Part shown: positions 1 through 12,600 of the stretch, piece after piece | Position numbering within the stretch: the stretch's first letter is position 1 | Layout: the number at the start of each line of letters is the position of its first letter | Source of the DNA: Bimuria novae-zelandiae CBS 107.79 | Taxonomy: Eukaryota > Ascomycota > Dothideomycetes > Pleosporales > Didymosphaeriaceae | Direction: 5' to 3' | Length of the DNA stretch: 64,000 nucleotides | Assembly (NCBI GenBank): GCA_010015655.1 | Contig: ML976709.1 | Span: forward strand, 1-64,000 | Translations under genes and position numbers: made by a program | The notes under the pieces: generated by a model | Told to the model about the DNA's origin: nothing | What the model saw: the letters and a program-made list of their open reading frames with translations, nothing else | Databases searched by the model: none

Positions 1-2
1 TA

Positions 3-89
3 CTAAGCTAGCGCATATAGTTCCTGCGCACATAGGGTTCCTGCGCACCGCGCTAGAACACCCCACCTGCACAAAACACGCGATTTCTC
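3..89 (+). repeat. Left terminal inverted repeat of element 1
   Basis: This is the reverse complement of 1714-1800 over 87 bp with only scattered mismatches. The sub-terminal motif GTTCCTGCGCAC occurs twice, at 20-31 and 37-48 (17-bp period), and is a candidate transposase-binding site. Confidence 0.9.
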
Positions 90-299
90 AGCAACGCTGC
101 TTACAATTGCTATTAACTATATATAGATTTAAGCGCTGTAGCTACTGTGGCTATAGTAGCTATTTCTAAGGTGCTTAGTATAATAGATCTTTATTACTTA
201 GCTACTAAAGCTTTAGCTGCGCGTATAGCCTCCCTGATACTCTTTACCTCTACAAAGCGTTAATTTAGGTCTACTTAAACGCGCTTACGCTAACACTAA

Positions 300-1640
300 G
301 AGGTAGATATCTCTAGCTGCTGCTCAAGTCGTCTTTTCTCTGCTTCTAGGCCTGCAGCTCTAGCATTTGCAGCTGCTAGAGCCTTACCTGCTTTCTGTAG
401 GAGTAGCCGGGTGGTACGACCTAGATTCTCGACGCTCTGGACGCTGCGCTGCGCTATATAGAGATCGTGAGGGCCCTGGGGAGTAGAGAGGAAGCTCTGG
501 ATCTGCTGCTAAGGCTACTGCTCACGTGTAGGCGTAGTAGGCCTCTGAGAGACCTGCGACGAGCTAAGCACGTAATTAATGTTAAATAGGCAGATACTAG
601 ATACCTGCTAGCTAGCTCGAATTACACGCTCTGTAAAGTCTTCCTTCCTAGCTTAATAATAGCAGGTAATAAAGCGCTCCTTCTTAATAGGTGTAGCGTT
701 GTCGAGTAATGCAAGCTCCTAGATCTAACGTCTATAGCTAGACTTAATTACAGAGAAAGGAGCGAGATCAAGAGGCTGTAGGACGTGTGAGGTGTGCGCA
801 GGTAGATAGAGGAGCTGTATACAATGTAGCTTGCAGAGCCATAGGAAGTCTATATTAATATGGCTGCCGTAACCGTCGAGTATCAGGAGCCTGTGCTGGC
901 CATCAGATACAGCCGTCTCAGGTATAAATATACGCTGTAGCCACTCAACACCTATCGCTTTTGACGTCTATCCGTTCTCTGAGGTTGTATAGATCCAGTC
1001 AGGTACGTAAGACGAGGAGAACCATGTTATCTATAGGCTCTGGCCCTTGAAGATAACTGCGCAGCGTAGTTTCCGCCCTATCGCCGAGACACACACTTAA
1101 TTATAGAGACCTACTCGCGATTCTCTGGAGACCGAATATAAGCCTTCTTTTTATAACTGCTAGAGAGTACTCTAGTGTTAGTACATACCCCTAGAGCAAC
1201 GCCAGTCTTATCCATATTGTATGTATTCTCCGCCTGTATGTTAAGCCGCCGTCGAGTCTGCTTATAGAGCTCTAGGAACGCACGTATCTGCTCTGGTGTC
1301 GCTGCATCAGCTCTCTGAGCCTCTAGCTTTCTGCCGACTACAGAGGCAACGCGTGGCTGGCGCCGGAGGAAGTGTGAGAGCCAAAGCTTGCCAACAGGCT
1401 AGTTGTCGCCATTTATACGCAGAATCTAATTCGCTATTTCTTAAGCGCGAGCGTGCGAGGGAGGGCAGGCGCGTGCGTCTTCTTTAAGGATCTATTCTAC
1501 TAGAAAATCCTCCTATAGAGGAGTTAGCTACTATTAATGCTAATAGCTAAGCGCGCTACTAGTTATACTGTTAAGATAATTACGTAGCGTTAATTTAGGT
1601 AATCTATAGGCCTTTATAGTAGCGCGCTAACTAGAATAGA
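300..1640 (-). pseudogene. Fot1/pogo-family DDE transposase, RIP-degraded
   Basis: Read on the minus strand, recognisable family blocks follow in order: NMDKTG with the first catalytic Asp (plus positions about 1210-1230), LLILDGYGSH with the second Asp (about 859-890), LPAHTSHVLQPLD (about 752-801), and a C-terminal tail ending in a leucine/glutamate-rich helix (about 310-480). Breaks include TAG codons at former CAG positions and a 2-base shift in a GT dinucleotide run near 1086-1096, which looks like slippage rather than RIP. The N-terminal DNA-binding part is hard to place, so the start is uncertain. The enzyme would have catalysed cut-and-paste of the element; it cannot be functional as it stands. 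Identification rests on motif order and on the surrounding inverted repeats. Confidence 0.82.
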
Positions 1641-1713
1641 CGCCTATATTAAGATTGCTAATAGCTAATTATATAGCTGCTTCACGGGCGTCCATGTTAA
1701 TGAGCGTTGTGGA

Positions 1714-1800
1714 GAGAAATCGCGTGTTTTCTATAGGTGGGGGGTTCTGGCGCGGTGCGCAGGAACCCTATGTGCGCAGGAACTATATGCGCTAGCTTAT
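1714..1800 (-). repeat. Right terminal inverted repeat of element 1
   Basis: This inverted partner of 3-89 carries the same duplicated GTTCCTGCGCAC motif on the minus strand and is followed by TA. Confidence 0.9.
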
Positions 1801-1802
1801 TA

Positions 1803-3084
1803 TGTATAGTATAAGGCGAAGGCATACGCAGATAGACGTTAAGCTTTAATATTATTACTTTTAAGTTATAGGAAATAAGGCTAGTGCCTTAAAAGCCTCT
1901 TTAAATATTACTTTAAGTAATTATAGCCTTAAAAGTAGTAATAAAGTAGGGTAAAACTTAATTTTAGTAATATGTGTAATATAGTTATGTATTAAATCCT
2001 TAGCTTAGGGCCTATACGCCTTCTTTAATAGCAAGAAACACCCTATATCTAGTAGCTACAGGAGGTACGACAAATGTATAGATATATAAAGAGTAATAAT
2101 TATATTAACCTTATAGTATTATTAGAATTTAAGCGAGTTATAGCTCTTATAGCTATTAATAATAAGTAGCTAATAGCTACTAATAGTACACCCTTTTATA
2201 TACGCGTTAAAGTCCTTTAGCTACTATAAACTAAGCTTATTTATTATCTAGCTATTATTAGAGACTATAGTAACCGAATTATAAGGTAGACCCTTCTCTT
2301 TATACTAGGTAGAGAGGTAGTGCTTGCCCTAGAAGATAAGGAAGGGTAGGATCGCCCACCCTATCGCGTTAATGCTATAGATAGCTATTATCTACTTTTA
2401 GTTACCTTACTATACGCTCTTTAGCTTGCCTTAACGCTTAAAGCCTATAATAACTACTCTTGTTAATATTATACCTATTATAAAGCTAGTCTTATTAAAG
2501 TTATAAGTGTCTTTGTCTAAGCTACTATGCTTGGCTTTAGTATTCTCTACAAGCTAGAACCAGGCCTGTATAACCTTAGGATCCTTACAGAGGGCTCTTT
2601 TATAGTTATATTTTTAATTAAACTTAACTTAGAGCTCTAGCTAGCGCTTAATAAAGTAGTAAGGCTACCTTTAACTAACTAGCTTATAGTAGCGTGTAGC
2701 TAGTAAAGAATTGGCTATATTTTTTATAGTAGCAAGCTAGGGCGGAAATCCTCGCGTATCTAAGTTAAGTATATACTATATAATTGCCTACTCCTCTCTT
2801 ATAGTAAGTCTTATTAAGTTAAGTATATAGTTACGTTAAAAGGCAGTTCTAGCGCGTCTTTATTATAGTGTTCTTTTAGCAACGCTGTAGACTACTATAG
2901 TATATAGAATTAAGAGTAGCGTATCTCCTTTAATAGCTTAAAGCGTAAGCTATAATTAGGCTTTTTTTAATTTAGGTAGTTTATTGCGTTGTTAAGATAT
3001 CGCGTTATACTGTAGCTAATAGAACGTTTTAATGGGGTCTTGGCATTTTCGGCCACTTGCTATGTCCGGCCACTCGCTATGCAT
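1803..3084. other. Decayed AT-rich sequence, unidentified, ending in a TIR-like motif
   Basis: The plus strand gives a long frame interrupted only by TAG/TAA (clearest at about 2380-3080), so it was probably coding before RIP, but I do not recognise the protein. The right end carries two copies of a GGCCACTYGCTATG motif. The neighbouring gypsy integrase stops at this point. The simplest reading is the right part of another DNA transposon inserted in gypsy 1, whose left part lies outside the window because element 1 inserted into it. The left end was not found. Confidence 0.4.
3051..3081. repeat. Duplicated sub-terminal motif, probable transposon end
   Basis: GGCCACTTGCTATG (3051-3064) and GGCCACTCGCTATG (3068-3081) repeat with a 17-bp period. 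The motif sits in an unmutated strip between decayed sequence and the truncated gypsy integrase. The arrangement matches the duplicated motifs in the inverted repeats of the elements at 3-1800 and 44464-46310. Confidence 0.5.
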
Positions 3085-4288
3085 ATACGTTATATCTTTT
3101 TAGCTTATTCTTATAGCATGCCTAATACTTACTTACGACCTTAGTTACTATCTACTTAAGTTTAGGAATAGTATATTTATTTGTAATATAACGCATTATT
3201 TCCTTAATACTTAAGTATTCTTATTTTCTAAGTTCGTGTAGCCTTCTAATTAAGGTTTCTTTATATCCTAGTTTTATAATAACTTTGCTTTTATAATATT
3301 GTCGTGTTTTATTAATCCTATTTTAAAACAGGTGGTATTCCTCGCGCTATTCTGTCGTAAGTTAGCTATAGTCCTAAGAATTATATACTACTAGTTTTAT
3401 ATACCGTAGGCTGGCTGCGCAGGCCCTAATTTTTAATTAATTATATTTAATTATCTTATTACTTCTTACATATAGCACTGCGTCGTATATATTAGGTTTA
3501 TCTTTTATAAGGTCTAGTTTTCTACTGCACTATTAAGTGTTCTAGATTAATAGTGTATAGCAAAGTTAAAATTTGCTAAAGATTCTACCTATTATACTTA
3601 TCGCCTATTAAGCTTCTTTATTAATATAAAGTTAGTAAAGTTTTAATAGTCTATTTATACCTCTATCTTAAAGCGTGCTCTCGTAAGCTAGGCTTTTTAT
3701 TATTTAAGAGGGTTTACTATCCTTAGTAATTCCTTATTATACACGTTATAATCAAGTTCTACTCCTAAAAACTTCCTAAAATAATAGAACACTAGTCTTT
3801 ACTTTCTATTATTATATTATTATAAGAGGATTGCTCCTAGTGCGTAGTCTAATATATTTATTTAACCCCTTTTAGGTTTCTGTAGGTCATGCATTTATAG
3901 GAAGAGTATAAAAAAAAAGTGTTTTAAACTTCTTAAAAACTTCTTATTATTTTTTTTTTACTTAAATCCTACTTCCTTCTTAGTAATCTTTATTAGAGGT
4001 GCCGTAACCTTAAAATAGTTCTTAATAAACTTTTAGTAGAAATTAGCAAATCTTAGAAAGGATTAAATATTTTTTATTAACTTAAGTTATAATTATTCTT
4101 ATACTATAAATACCTTTTTTAGGTTTATTTTAATGCCTTCTCTTAAGATTACAAATCTAAAATATTCTGTCTTCGTTATATAGAATTCACACTTATTTAG
4201 GTAAAGGAGTAATCCGTATTCCTTTATCTTAACTAGCACTTTTTATACGTGCTATATATGTCCTTCGAGCGTGCCTCCTAAATATATT
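3085..4288 (-). pseudogene. Gypsy 1 Pol, C-terminal piece (RT thumb to integrase zinc finger)
   Basis: Reading from 4288 leftwards on the minus strand, the frame resumes after the YLDD core with a GGTLEGHI block and the residues that follow it in gypsy reverse transcriptases, then runs through RNase H-like sequence. At about 3100-3330 a region typical of the integrase HHCC zinc-binding domain is visible (LHELRK, then YTIPKLK, then KNKLKRY). Many Gln and Trp codons are TAG or TAA. It ends abruptly at about 3085 against the TIR-like motif, before the integrase catalytic core. The product would have been the reverse-transcription and integration enzyme of gypsy 1. The family call is firm; domain edges are approximate. 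Confidence 0.78.
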
Positions 4289-4293
4289 AGGAT

Positions 4294-4516
4294 TGTCCAA
4301 TTACATGGTCCCTTTGTTTTGGCAAGGTGGCTGGCGCACCTGTACCCTTACTGGAGACGCATTTCGTCCTTGCCTAAAGCGGCTTCCACCCTTGCATTCT
4401 ATAACAAAGCAAGGGTTATAGAGGCGTCTCACCTCTTAGATACTTAGATAAGAGAGAACAACCTTAGATTAATTAATAATTATTCTATCTTATTAAGATT
4501 ACCCTTTAATCTAATA
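4294..4516 (+). repeat. 5' LTR of copia 1
   Basis: This 223-bp repeat is paired with 9426-9648. Its outer part keeps CpA/TpG, while its inner part is RIP-mutated: the terminal TGACA has become TAATA. Confidence 0.93.
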
Positions 4517-4534
4517 ATTAAGAGTCTCACTGCC
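4517..4534 (+). promoter_or_regulatory. Primer-binding site of copia 1
   Basis: ATTAAGAGTCTCACTGCC follows the LTR end directly. The identical 18-mer follows the LTR of copia 4, and a RIP-altered form follows that of copia 2. It lacks the TGG expected for priming from a tRNA 3' CCA end. Its complement resembles the anticodon arm of tRNA-Lys(CUU) instead. Confidence 0.6.
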
Positions 4535-4567
4535 TCAACTAATACTACCTTAATTAAGCCAATTACA

Positions 4568-7500
4568 ATGGCCCTATTAACTCTTAGAGATCCTACAGTG
4601 ATCCTGACTGACTACACGAACTATACGCCATAGCTGAATCAACTTAAAACAAGATGCTAATTCCTAAAGGTCTGGAACATCATTGACCCAGCGCTGACAA
4701 ACGAACTAAAGCAGAAACCTGCGATACCGGTGCCTCTGTTAATAGGCAACTACTAGCCGAACGCTGTCTACGCGACTGCGAACCTAAATAGCGCACTAAT
4801 ATTACTATTACATCTATTACTAGCGGGTGCGAAAGCATATAAGGACAATACTAACTACTATAAAGGATAGCTCGAGACCTATAAGATTATGGATCGAGCC
4901 TACTAAGAAGAAAAGGCAGACCTTGACAAGGTGGTTACCTTTCTCTAATTAACGATCTCCGCACACCTATAGAACAATTACTGTATCTTTAGAGTAATAA
5001 TAAGGCAATAGATTAATAACTTTATAATTATAGTTAGGGTTAATTATTAAGATAAATATTAACGAGCAAGGGCACGATACTAAGAAGCCCTTAAGCTAAT
5101 AAGAATAGCTAAATTATAGGCTACATGGCTATCTAAGTATAATTATATAGCTATAAAAGTAGAGACTAATCGCGTCGCAGAGCTTTAAAGGCTAGACTTA
5201 GTTAAAGAAGACTTTATAAAGGCAGTTGTCTAAGTCGCACTTACGTAGGTAACGACCTTCTAGCACCATAGAAGCAAGGATGTAGCTATCTTACGGAAGC
5301 ATATAATAAAACTCTTCTAAGACTACATGATCCTGCAGCACCTAATTAAGGGCAAATAAAAGGGCGCTTTTACTGCTGCAGGTTTATCTCTCGCTAACGG
5401 TGGTAAATCTATTTAGGCCACAGACAGGGACGCCTCTCTTATAGATAAAATAGCATTATTTAAAAGTTAGGGAAGATCTTGGAATTATAAATAACGAAAT
5501 AATGGTTAACGTACTAGAGCCAAGCGGTCCGCGATTATAGACGATAAGCTAGTGGCAGCTAGTGGCCTTAAGTGCCCTACTTGTAAACAACGCCACGCAT
5601 TACAAGACTACTTCTACGCTTTTCTAGACAAGTAGCTAGAATAGTTTAGGCCAAAACCTGGAATGGCTGCTCTGATAAGATATAGGCTAGAAAATGACTC
5701 GGAGCTTTAAGAGAGCCTAAGGGCAGTTAAAAGATCTAGATTATAGGATTTTAGGGCTAGATTATAGGACCCTAGATTGAAATAATTACACACTCCCACT
5801 CCAACTCGAATTACTAAGGCTAATGATGAGTAACTAAATAGACGCCAGATTACTAAAATCCTAGCGAGCTTTAATGCCGCATCCTTCTACACCGACCCAA
5901 ACATGTATCTATTGCGATACTTAGCTATACTTGATTTAGGCACTACTTGCTATATCTTTAACGATATTAATCGCTTCGTCTCTTTTAGGCCACCGTTACT
6001 AGGAGATTTTATATGGGCGGGCAACGCATAAGTATGGATAAAAGGATACGGGAGCGTCCATCTTAGACTATAAAGCAGAAGAGGTAACTAAATAATTAGG
6101 CTAGATAATGTCGCCTATTACCTAAATCTACTCTGCAATCTAGTGTCGTTCCGATTACTCCGAAGGCAAGGCCTTTGGTGGGACACATAAGAAGATCTAA
6201 TAACTCTAAAGAGAAGAGATAATACTATACTAGCAGAACTTTAAGAGCTGCATGGATAGTGGGTGTTAGAATATAGGATAAGGCCAGTAGGTAGTACTCA
6301 TACTGAAGCTGCGCATGATACCCACAAGACTAACACACGCACTAAACAAAGACTGTAGAAGGGAGACGTATTAACCTGGCACTAATAATTAGGCTATCTA
6401 GGCCCTTAGGCTCTTGAACACCTTATGTAGTAATCTAAGGGGGTGAGGATTAAAAGCCTCCCTACTATTAAGTGTAACGCCTGTAGTAAAGTAAAACTAA
6501 AATGGTAAATACGCTGGCAAGCCAGGGAGCTAACTAAAGGCCCTAGCGAACGAATCGCAATTGATTTTCACGACTACGAAGTAGATAGCTTAATAAGAGA
6601 AAAGAGCTAAATGCTAATTACTAATTAATTCTCTAGCTTTATATAGGACTTCTACTTTAAGGATAACTAACTAGCACGCTTAATTATTAAATTACTAAGC
6701 ACTTTCGTACGATTTGTAAAAGTATAATTTAACGTTATAGTGAAGGTTATTAAATCTAATAATAAGATCTTCTCTATTAAGGCAGACGTTGAGAAGTGGT
6801 GCTTAACGCAGGGTATTAAGATTAACCCTTTAGCACCTAATACCTAAGCATAAAATAGAGGAGCTAAACGCTTAGGGGGTATAATTAAGGAGAAAGCTCG
6901 TGTAATGCGTCTTAATTTGAATTTACCTTAGTAAATATAGCCCGAAATTATTTAATCGACCGTATACCTCTATAACTAAACGCTAAACTACGCTAATTAA
7001 TAGCGATTACTATATAAAGTGCTCTTCACGACAGTAGCCTTTTAAAATAGTGTTGTTACTTAACTAAAGAAGCCTAATTAAGCTTACTTAAAGGCGTATG
7101 GCTGTAAAGCGTTTGCGATAACAGACGATATAAAACGTGGCAAGAGCAAACTATAAAGGCTAGATTTAAAAGCCTGGATTGGATACCTCGTTAGTTACTA
7201 ATTAACTAATATATAGAGGATCTGGATTCCATCCCTCGCGAAGACGATAAGCACTCGCGACATTATCTTTAATAAAGATACAGTGTTCTTAGGCAAAATA
7301 GAAGACCTAATAGACAACCTCATGCATAATACACTAGAAGAGATAGTAGCCTGGGTATAATCGATAGAGCTACCTCCCTTATCTTGACAGGATTAAGTCA
7401 CGGAGTCCTTCTATAAAGATAAGACAATTACTGAGACGCTAGAGGGAGAGGTTAAAGGAGCCCTAAAGTACAGGCAAGGCTAGAAGGCTAACTATAATTA

Positions 7501-9355
7501 CCTAACGCCTCTATTAACGCTGCTACTAGTCACACTCCTCGCATAATTAATAGCAGGAGATAATTAGCTCTTATCCCTAGTAGTGCAAACAGGGCAATTA
7601 CGAACAAGCCCGTGGGCCGCAGCCTTTATGGCAGGCACTAAAGCCGGCAGTAGCGGCAAATACAACGGCAAGACTCTTAACAAGGCGCAACTTTAACAAA
7701 TAATTATAGCAGGTAAAAAGCCGCATCGGAGCGTGCTTCCAGAGCCACCCACATGCTAAGGAAAGCTCGAGGATCACCCTCTCTACGATATATAGAAGGA
7801 GGCCGAGCAATCCCATTTACAAAGCTACAAGAAAATAAAGTCCTGGAGTAAAGTTGCTACCGCTCTAGTAAAAGCAGCAGGTTATTAAATCCTTAATTAT
7901 ATATAGGTGTATACCTACAAGTTTAATAAGCACTATTGATTATAAAAGTGCAAGGCAAGGTTAGTAGTATAAGGCAATTAACAGCGGCACCTTACCTTAT
8001 AAGATACTTACGTAGTAACGCTAGCAGGCCGATTATTTCGTATGCTTATAGCAATTGTAGCTCAGTTTAATCTAGAGCTTATCTAACACGACGTTACCAA
8101 TGCTTTTGTCCACGCAAAGCTAGACAGAGAAATCTACATAAGGATACCCTGTAGTTACTCGCGAGCAGGCACAGTCCTCCAACTACATAAAGCACTCTAC
8201 AGACTGCGCATATCTTCACTACTCTGGCAAAGAGAGTTTACATCAACGCTCCGTAATATAGGTTTCCAAAAAGTGCCCCACGAGCCATGCTGTCTTATTA
8301 AGGATGGTATTATTATCTTCTTTTATATAGATAACCTTATTATTGCGTACGACAAGTTATAAAAGCAAGCCGCTAAAGTTGCTCTAGCAAAGATAAGTAC
8401 TAAATTCACACTTACTAGTGGTAATAAACTACAGTGGTTTCTAGGGGTCGAAATCATTAGAGACCGCCCAAATAGAAAGATCTGGCTTTCACAGGCTTCA
8501 TATATTGACAAGATCTCGCGCCTTATTAAGAAAAATAAGATACGGCACGAAACACCTATAGTAGCAGTTAAACTACTTCCCCGAACCAGACTCGCCAGCA
8601 AGGCTAAAGTCAACCGATATTAGTAGAAAATAGGATTAATCCTCTACGCTGCGGTAACCACGCGACTAGATATTACCTTCGTAAGCTCTTGACTATTACG
8701 ATTCTTAACGAACCTAAGCAAAGAGCACTAAGTAGCTACTAATTAAGTTTTCCTCTATCTTGCTAATACTAGATTACTAGGTCTTTAGCTCGGGGGTGCA
8801 GATACTTTAAAAGTAGCAAGCGACGCATCTTTTACTAATAATACGCTTAACCACAAGAGCTCGTAAGGATACATTATTAAGCTATTTAGTAGGCTAATTG
8901 CCTAGAAAGCAAATAAGCAAGATACAGTCACTATATTAACTATAGAGGCTAAATTACTAGCTCTCTTACAGGTTGCTAAGGAGGCTTTATTCACCTTATA
9001 ATTACTAAAGGAGCTAGAGATTAACCTTAGCAATTCCCTTATTACGATTAATTGCGATAATTAGTAAATAATCCGACTTATTACTAAAGAGATCGCCAAA
9101 CTACAGACTAAGCTCCGCTATATAGATATCTAAAATTATTAGCTAAGACAAGAGGTCGCATTAGGGACAATTAAGATAGACTATTAACGCTCGGAGGACA
9201 TAGTTGCAGATAGACTTATAAAGGCCTTGCTAGCTAACAAGTGGAGCAAGTTTCTAGATAAATTAGGACTTATAGAGATTAAGGACAAGATTATAAACAA
9301 AGAGGTCGACCTGCTTGAGCTAGAGTAGAGGATGGAAGCTTTTGAAAATAAACTA
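4568..9355 (+). pseudogene. Copia 1 gag-pol polyprotein, RIP-degraded
   Basis: A start ATG at 4568 opens a Gag frame beginning MALLTLRDPT. A CCHC-type knuckle with CPTCKQRH is at about 5571-5610. A protease site, altered to LDLGTTCYIF, is near 5930-5965. Integrase core motifs, including IDFHDYE and a block ending GGIIKEKAR, lie at about 6540-6900. The reverse transcriptase spans about 8040-8350, with YIDN in place of YVDD, and RNase H spans about 8815-9260. Dozens of TAG/TAA codons stand at Gln and Trp positions, and the first Asp pair of several motifs is changed to Asn, so no product can form. It would have supplied capsid, protease, integrase and reverse transcriptase for the element. Order and motifs identify Ty1/copia confidently. 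Confidence 0.9.
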
Positions 9356-9425
9356 TAAAGGATAATGTTGTCAGATCAACGACAGATAGTCTCTAGCTTA
9401 AGGATAAGCCTAAGCTAAGGGGGTG

Positions 9426-9648
9426 TGTCCGATTACATGGTCCCTTTGTTTTAGCAAGGTGGCTAGCGCACCTGTACCCTTACTAGAGACGCATTCCACC
9501 CTTGCCTAAAGCGGCTTCCACCCTTGCATTCTATAATAAAGCAAGGGATATAGAGGCGTCTCACCTCTCAGATACTTAGACAAGAGAGAACAACCTCAGA
9601 TCAATCAACAATTATTCTATCTCATCAAGATTACCCTTTAATCTGACA
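9426..9648 (+). repeat. 3' LTR of copia 1
   Basis: This 223-bp repeat starts directly after the purine tract and ends in TGACA, followed by AGGAT. Its inner start carries G-to-A changes and its outer end is intact, the mirror image of the 5' LTR. Confidence 0.93.
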
Positions 9649-9653
9649 AGGAT

Positions 9654-12600
9654 ATTGTCTAGATATACTATGCAGAATACGTCTAGGTATTCGTATAATG
9701 CCTTGTTTACCACTACTTAAAACGTGGCTAAGGCGTTTATTAGTCCTATAGATATAACAATAAATTTAAATAGTCTATATTATCTTTAAAATGCTATTAT
9801 CTATTTATGTCCTTTAGTTATACGTATCTAATAGAACCTATCTTAAGTATTAAATTTTATAAACTACTTAGCTCCTGAGTGTTAATTTATAAGTTTTACT
9901 ATTAGTAACAAAGGGTATTATTTCTTTATTATTTTATTATTTAGCTATTTAAAGTCTATATATAGTTAGTGTTATCTATTCTTCTTTAGCACGAATAGTA
10001 TAGGAAAAGTTATTAAGCTTTTACTTAATTATATAAACTTCCTTTTTAAGTTTTTCTTTAACTATTTAACTAAATCTTCTTGTTAGTCTCGCGATAATAA
10101 TTATAGTTATTTTAGATATAGCTTTGCACCTTCCTATAGGTAGATCTTATAATCCTATTCCTAGTATTTTAGGAGTGTTTCACCATCTTACTCATAAAAT
10201 AGCTCTGTGAAATCTTTATACTCCTTAGGTGTAGACAGAGTTTCCTGCCCCTCCTTTTAGAGCTTACTCTTCCTTATTTATATAACTCTTACTGCTTAAG
10301 GGTTATTATAGATTTTTCTAATCTTATAAGGTAATATTTTTATAATGATTAATTTCTTCCTAGTTTCCTCTCTAAACGGTGTGCACTAAATCTTTAGACT
10401 TACTTATTTTAATTATTATACACTAGTAATCTATATTATAGTTTTCTAGCTACGTATTATCTTTCTTTACTAGTTAATAATAGAGTTATATCGTAATAGC
10501 TAATTATAACTAATATTTACTTTTAAACTTCTAAGATCTACTATCGTGAAGCTATGTTAGCTCTAGAGTCTATTTAGACTAATAAGTAATAGCGTTATTT
10601 TAAGTCATAGCTAGCCTTTACTATATCCTTAGGATAATGTCTTATCTACTATTTCTATTTATATAGGCATTTTCTTATTCCTGTATAGTAAATTATATTT
10701 CTTTAATATTTTAAGAGACGTTAGATATTTAGTTACTCTGGATTCTATTAGCGCTATTACTTAGTAATCGCCAATTATAACTTCTTTAATTAGGTGTAGG
10801 CTATCTATACCTATTCCTTCCTTTTTTACCTTCGTAGTTACGCCTTTATTAGTAAGGTCTTTTATCTAGTAGCGCCCTAGTTTTCTAATTTCTTCTTAGC
10901 CTTTTTAAAGTTATTTTTAAAAGCTTTAACTTCCTTATTCAAAGTTCGCGTGGCTTCTTCCATGCTAGTGTTAGTTTTTACCTTTTTCTACTACTTTTAA
11001 TAAAGCGCTTTATAGGTACTCCTAGTATCCTTAATTTACTAAACCTCTTCTTCCTTTTAGGGTTCTCCGTGTCGTTTGTATCCTGCAACTGGACATTCCT
11101 AAAATTTTAGATATTTATATAATAGTATTGTTCCTAGTACTGCTATCTATTCTTTTTAATATAGTTAGGCTAGGTAATCCCTATTGCAGTCTAGCTATCT
11201 AATCTATTATAGGTAATTAGGGCTTATACCCTCTATCTATTAGTTTCCTCTAATTATTAATAATCCTATATTTATACCTTTAGGATACTAGCCAATAGCT
11301 TCTTTATGTGCTTCGTGTATTTAGCATTTATTATTAAAGTATTTTTACTAGCCTAATTCCTTGTAGTAGCGTTCCTATTTGTTTAGGAAATATTTATAGC
11401 AGTTTATTATTAGCTTATAATTATTATTAAACTTATAATTATGGTCTCTTAGGGATATTGCCACCTGTACCTTTTTTATCTAATATAGTTAGCAATCTTT
11501 CTTATTATAAAGGAACTAGGCTACCCTTTTATACTATTCTTAAATTTTAATTTACTAGTCTAGTACTAGTACGTTTCCTTAATACTTTGTAGCGAACTTA
11601 TAAATTATTATGGCTCTTAGTCCTTTAAGTTTAATCTTTTACGTATATTTTTAGGGTGTATGCGTCTAGCTATTACATACCTAGCACTTTCTTTCTAATA
11701 GTTAGAGAAGGACCTTATACTCTAGTACTATCCTCTATTCTATTTTCTCTAGTGTCTTTAGAACCTTAAGTTCTATATTAGAAACTTTATCTTTATATAT
11801 TTTTAGTAGTATAAATATTAGTACATATAATACAATTATTACTACTTAAACAATTTAAGCTCTCTTACTCTGTCCTTTATTATTTTTTAAATAATCCCTT
11901 TCAAAGTAACCTTATTCTTTGTATCCTAAGCATGCTTTTTCGTTAAAGCGTTATTTTTATTCTTAGTTAAATAGTTTATTATTACGACCCTTTTGCCTCT
12001 ATCTTAGTTTTATTTTTGGGCCTTATTAGCTATTACAATATCTCTATCGCGGTCTTTTTATAGTTTTTAAATTTTCTGAATATTGGGTTAGGTGTAGTAG
12101 CCTTTTCGCATTTTTAATTATTATTTATAAAGTTAATTATTAATTAATATAGCTAGCTTTACGAGTTGTTTTAGTTTATCTACTTTATAATAATTGGTAA
12201 GCTTGTCCTTAATAGTTTTTTTAGCCTATTATAGTAAGCTACTTAGAGTAGCGCGTTATCTTAGTTAATCTTAGCTTATAAGCGTCTAAACTCGGCTATA
12301 TAGGTACTAGCTAATTTAGTTTATTTAAGCCTTTATATCTTACGTTTTTCTTATTGTTCCTTATTAACTTTTTTTTAAATATAATTTATATTTATTCTTT
12401 AAAAGATGACTAGTCCTTAAACACCTGCTTAGTTTTATTACTATATTCCGAAATGTTGTCTATATTCATCAGATAGTCCTTAGTAAAGGGTTAAAGCTAT
12501 TTAGCTACCTTACCCTTTATATACATGCTAGCTGTAAGGATTTTAAATTATTTAGTCTTAAAGATATCCTTATTATAGTAATAGTAGAGTTTTATATTTA

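Larger units (their letters stand above)
3..1800 (-). mobile_element. Fot1/pogo-like TIR DNA transposon (element 1), decayed
   Basis: The ends are 87-bp inverted repeats and the element is flanked by TA on both sides (1-2 and 1801-1802), the usual Tc1/mariner/pogo target duplication. The interior encodes, on the minus strand, a DDE transposase of the fungal Fot1/pogo type. At about 1.8 kb it has the usual size for this group. It is less RIP-mutated than most of the window, and its terminal repeats are almost unmutated. The bases just left of position 1 are not available, so the left TA is inferred from the window edge. Confidence 0.88.
4294..9648 (+). mobile_element. Ty1/copia retrotransposon (copia 1), complete but RIP-degraded
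   Basis: Two 223-bp LTRs (TGTCC...TGACA type) flank one gag-pol region, with AGGAT target duplications at 4289-4293 and 9649-9653. A primer-binding site follows the 5' LTR and a purine tract AAGCTAAGGGGGTG precedes the 3' LTR. Domain order is Gag, CCHC knuckle, protease, integrase, reverse transcriptase, RNase H, the Ty1/copia order. It is inserted into gypsy 1. Copia 4 is a close relative in its coding region but has a different LTR middle. Confidence 0.95.

Noticed and set aside
1296..1487. 63-codon plus-strand open frame
   Set aside because: It is antisense to the Fot1/pogo transposase of element 1 and has no domain.
7598..8613. Two minus-strand open frames of 72 and 96 codons
   Set aside because: They are antisense to the copia 1 gag-pol coding sequence, which is clearly plus-strand; no independent domain.
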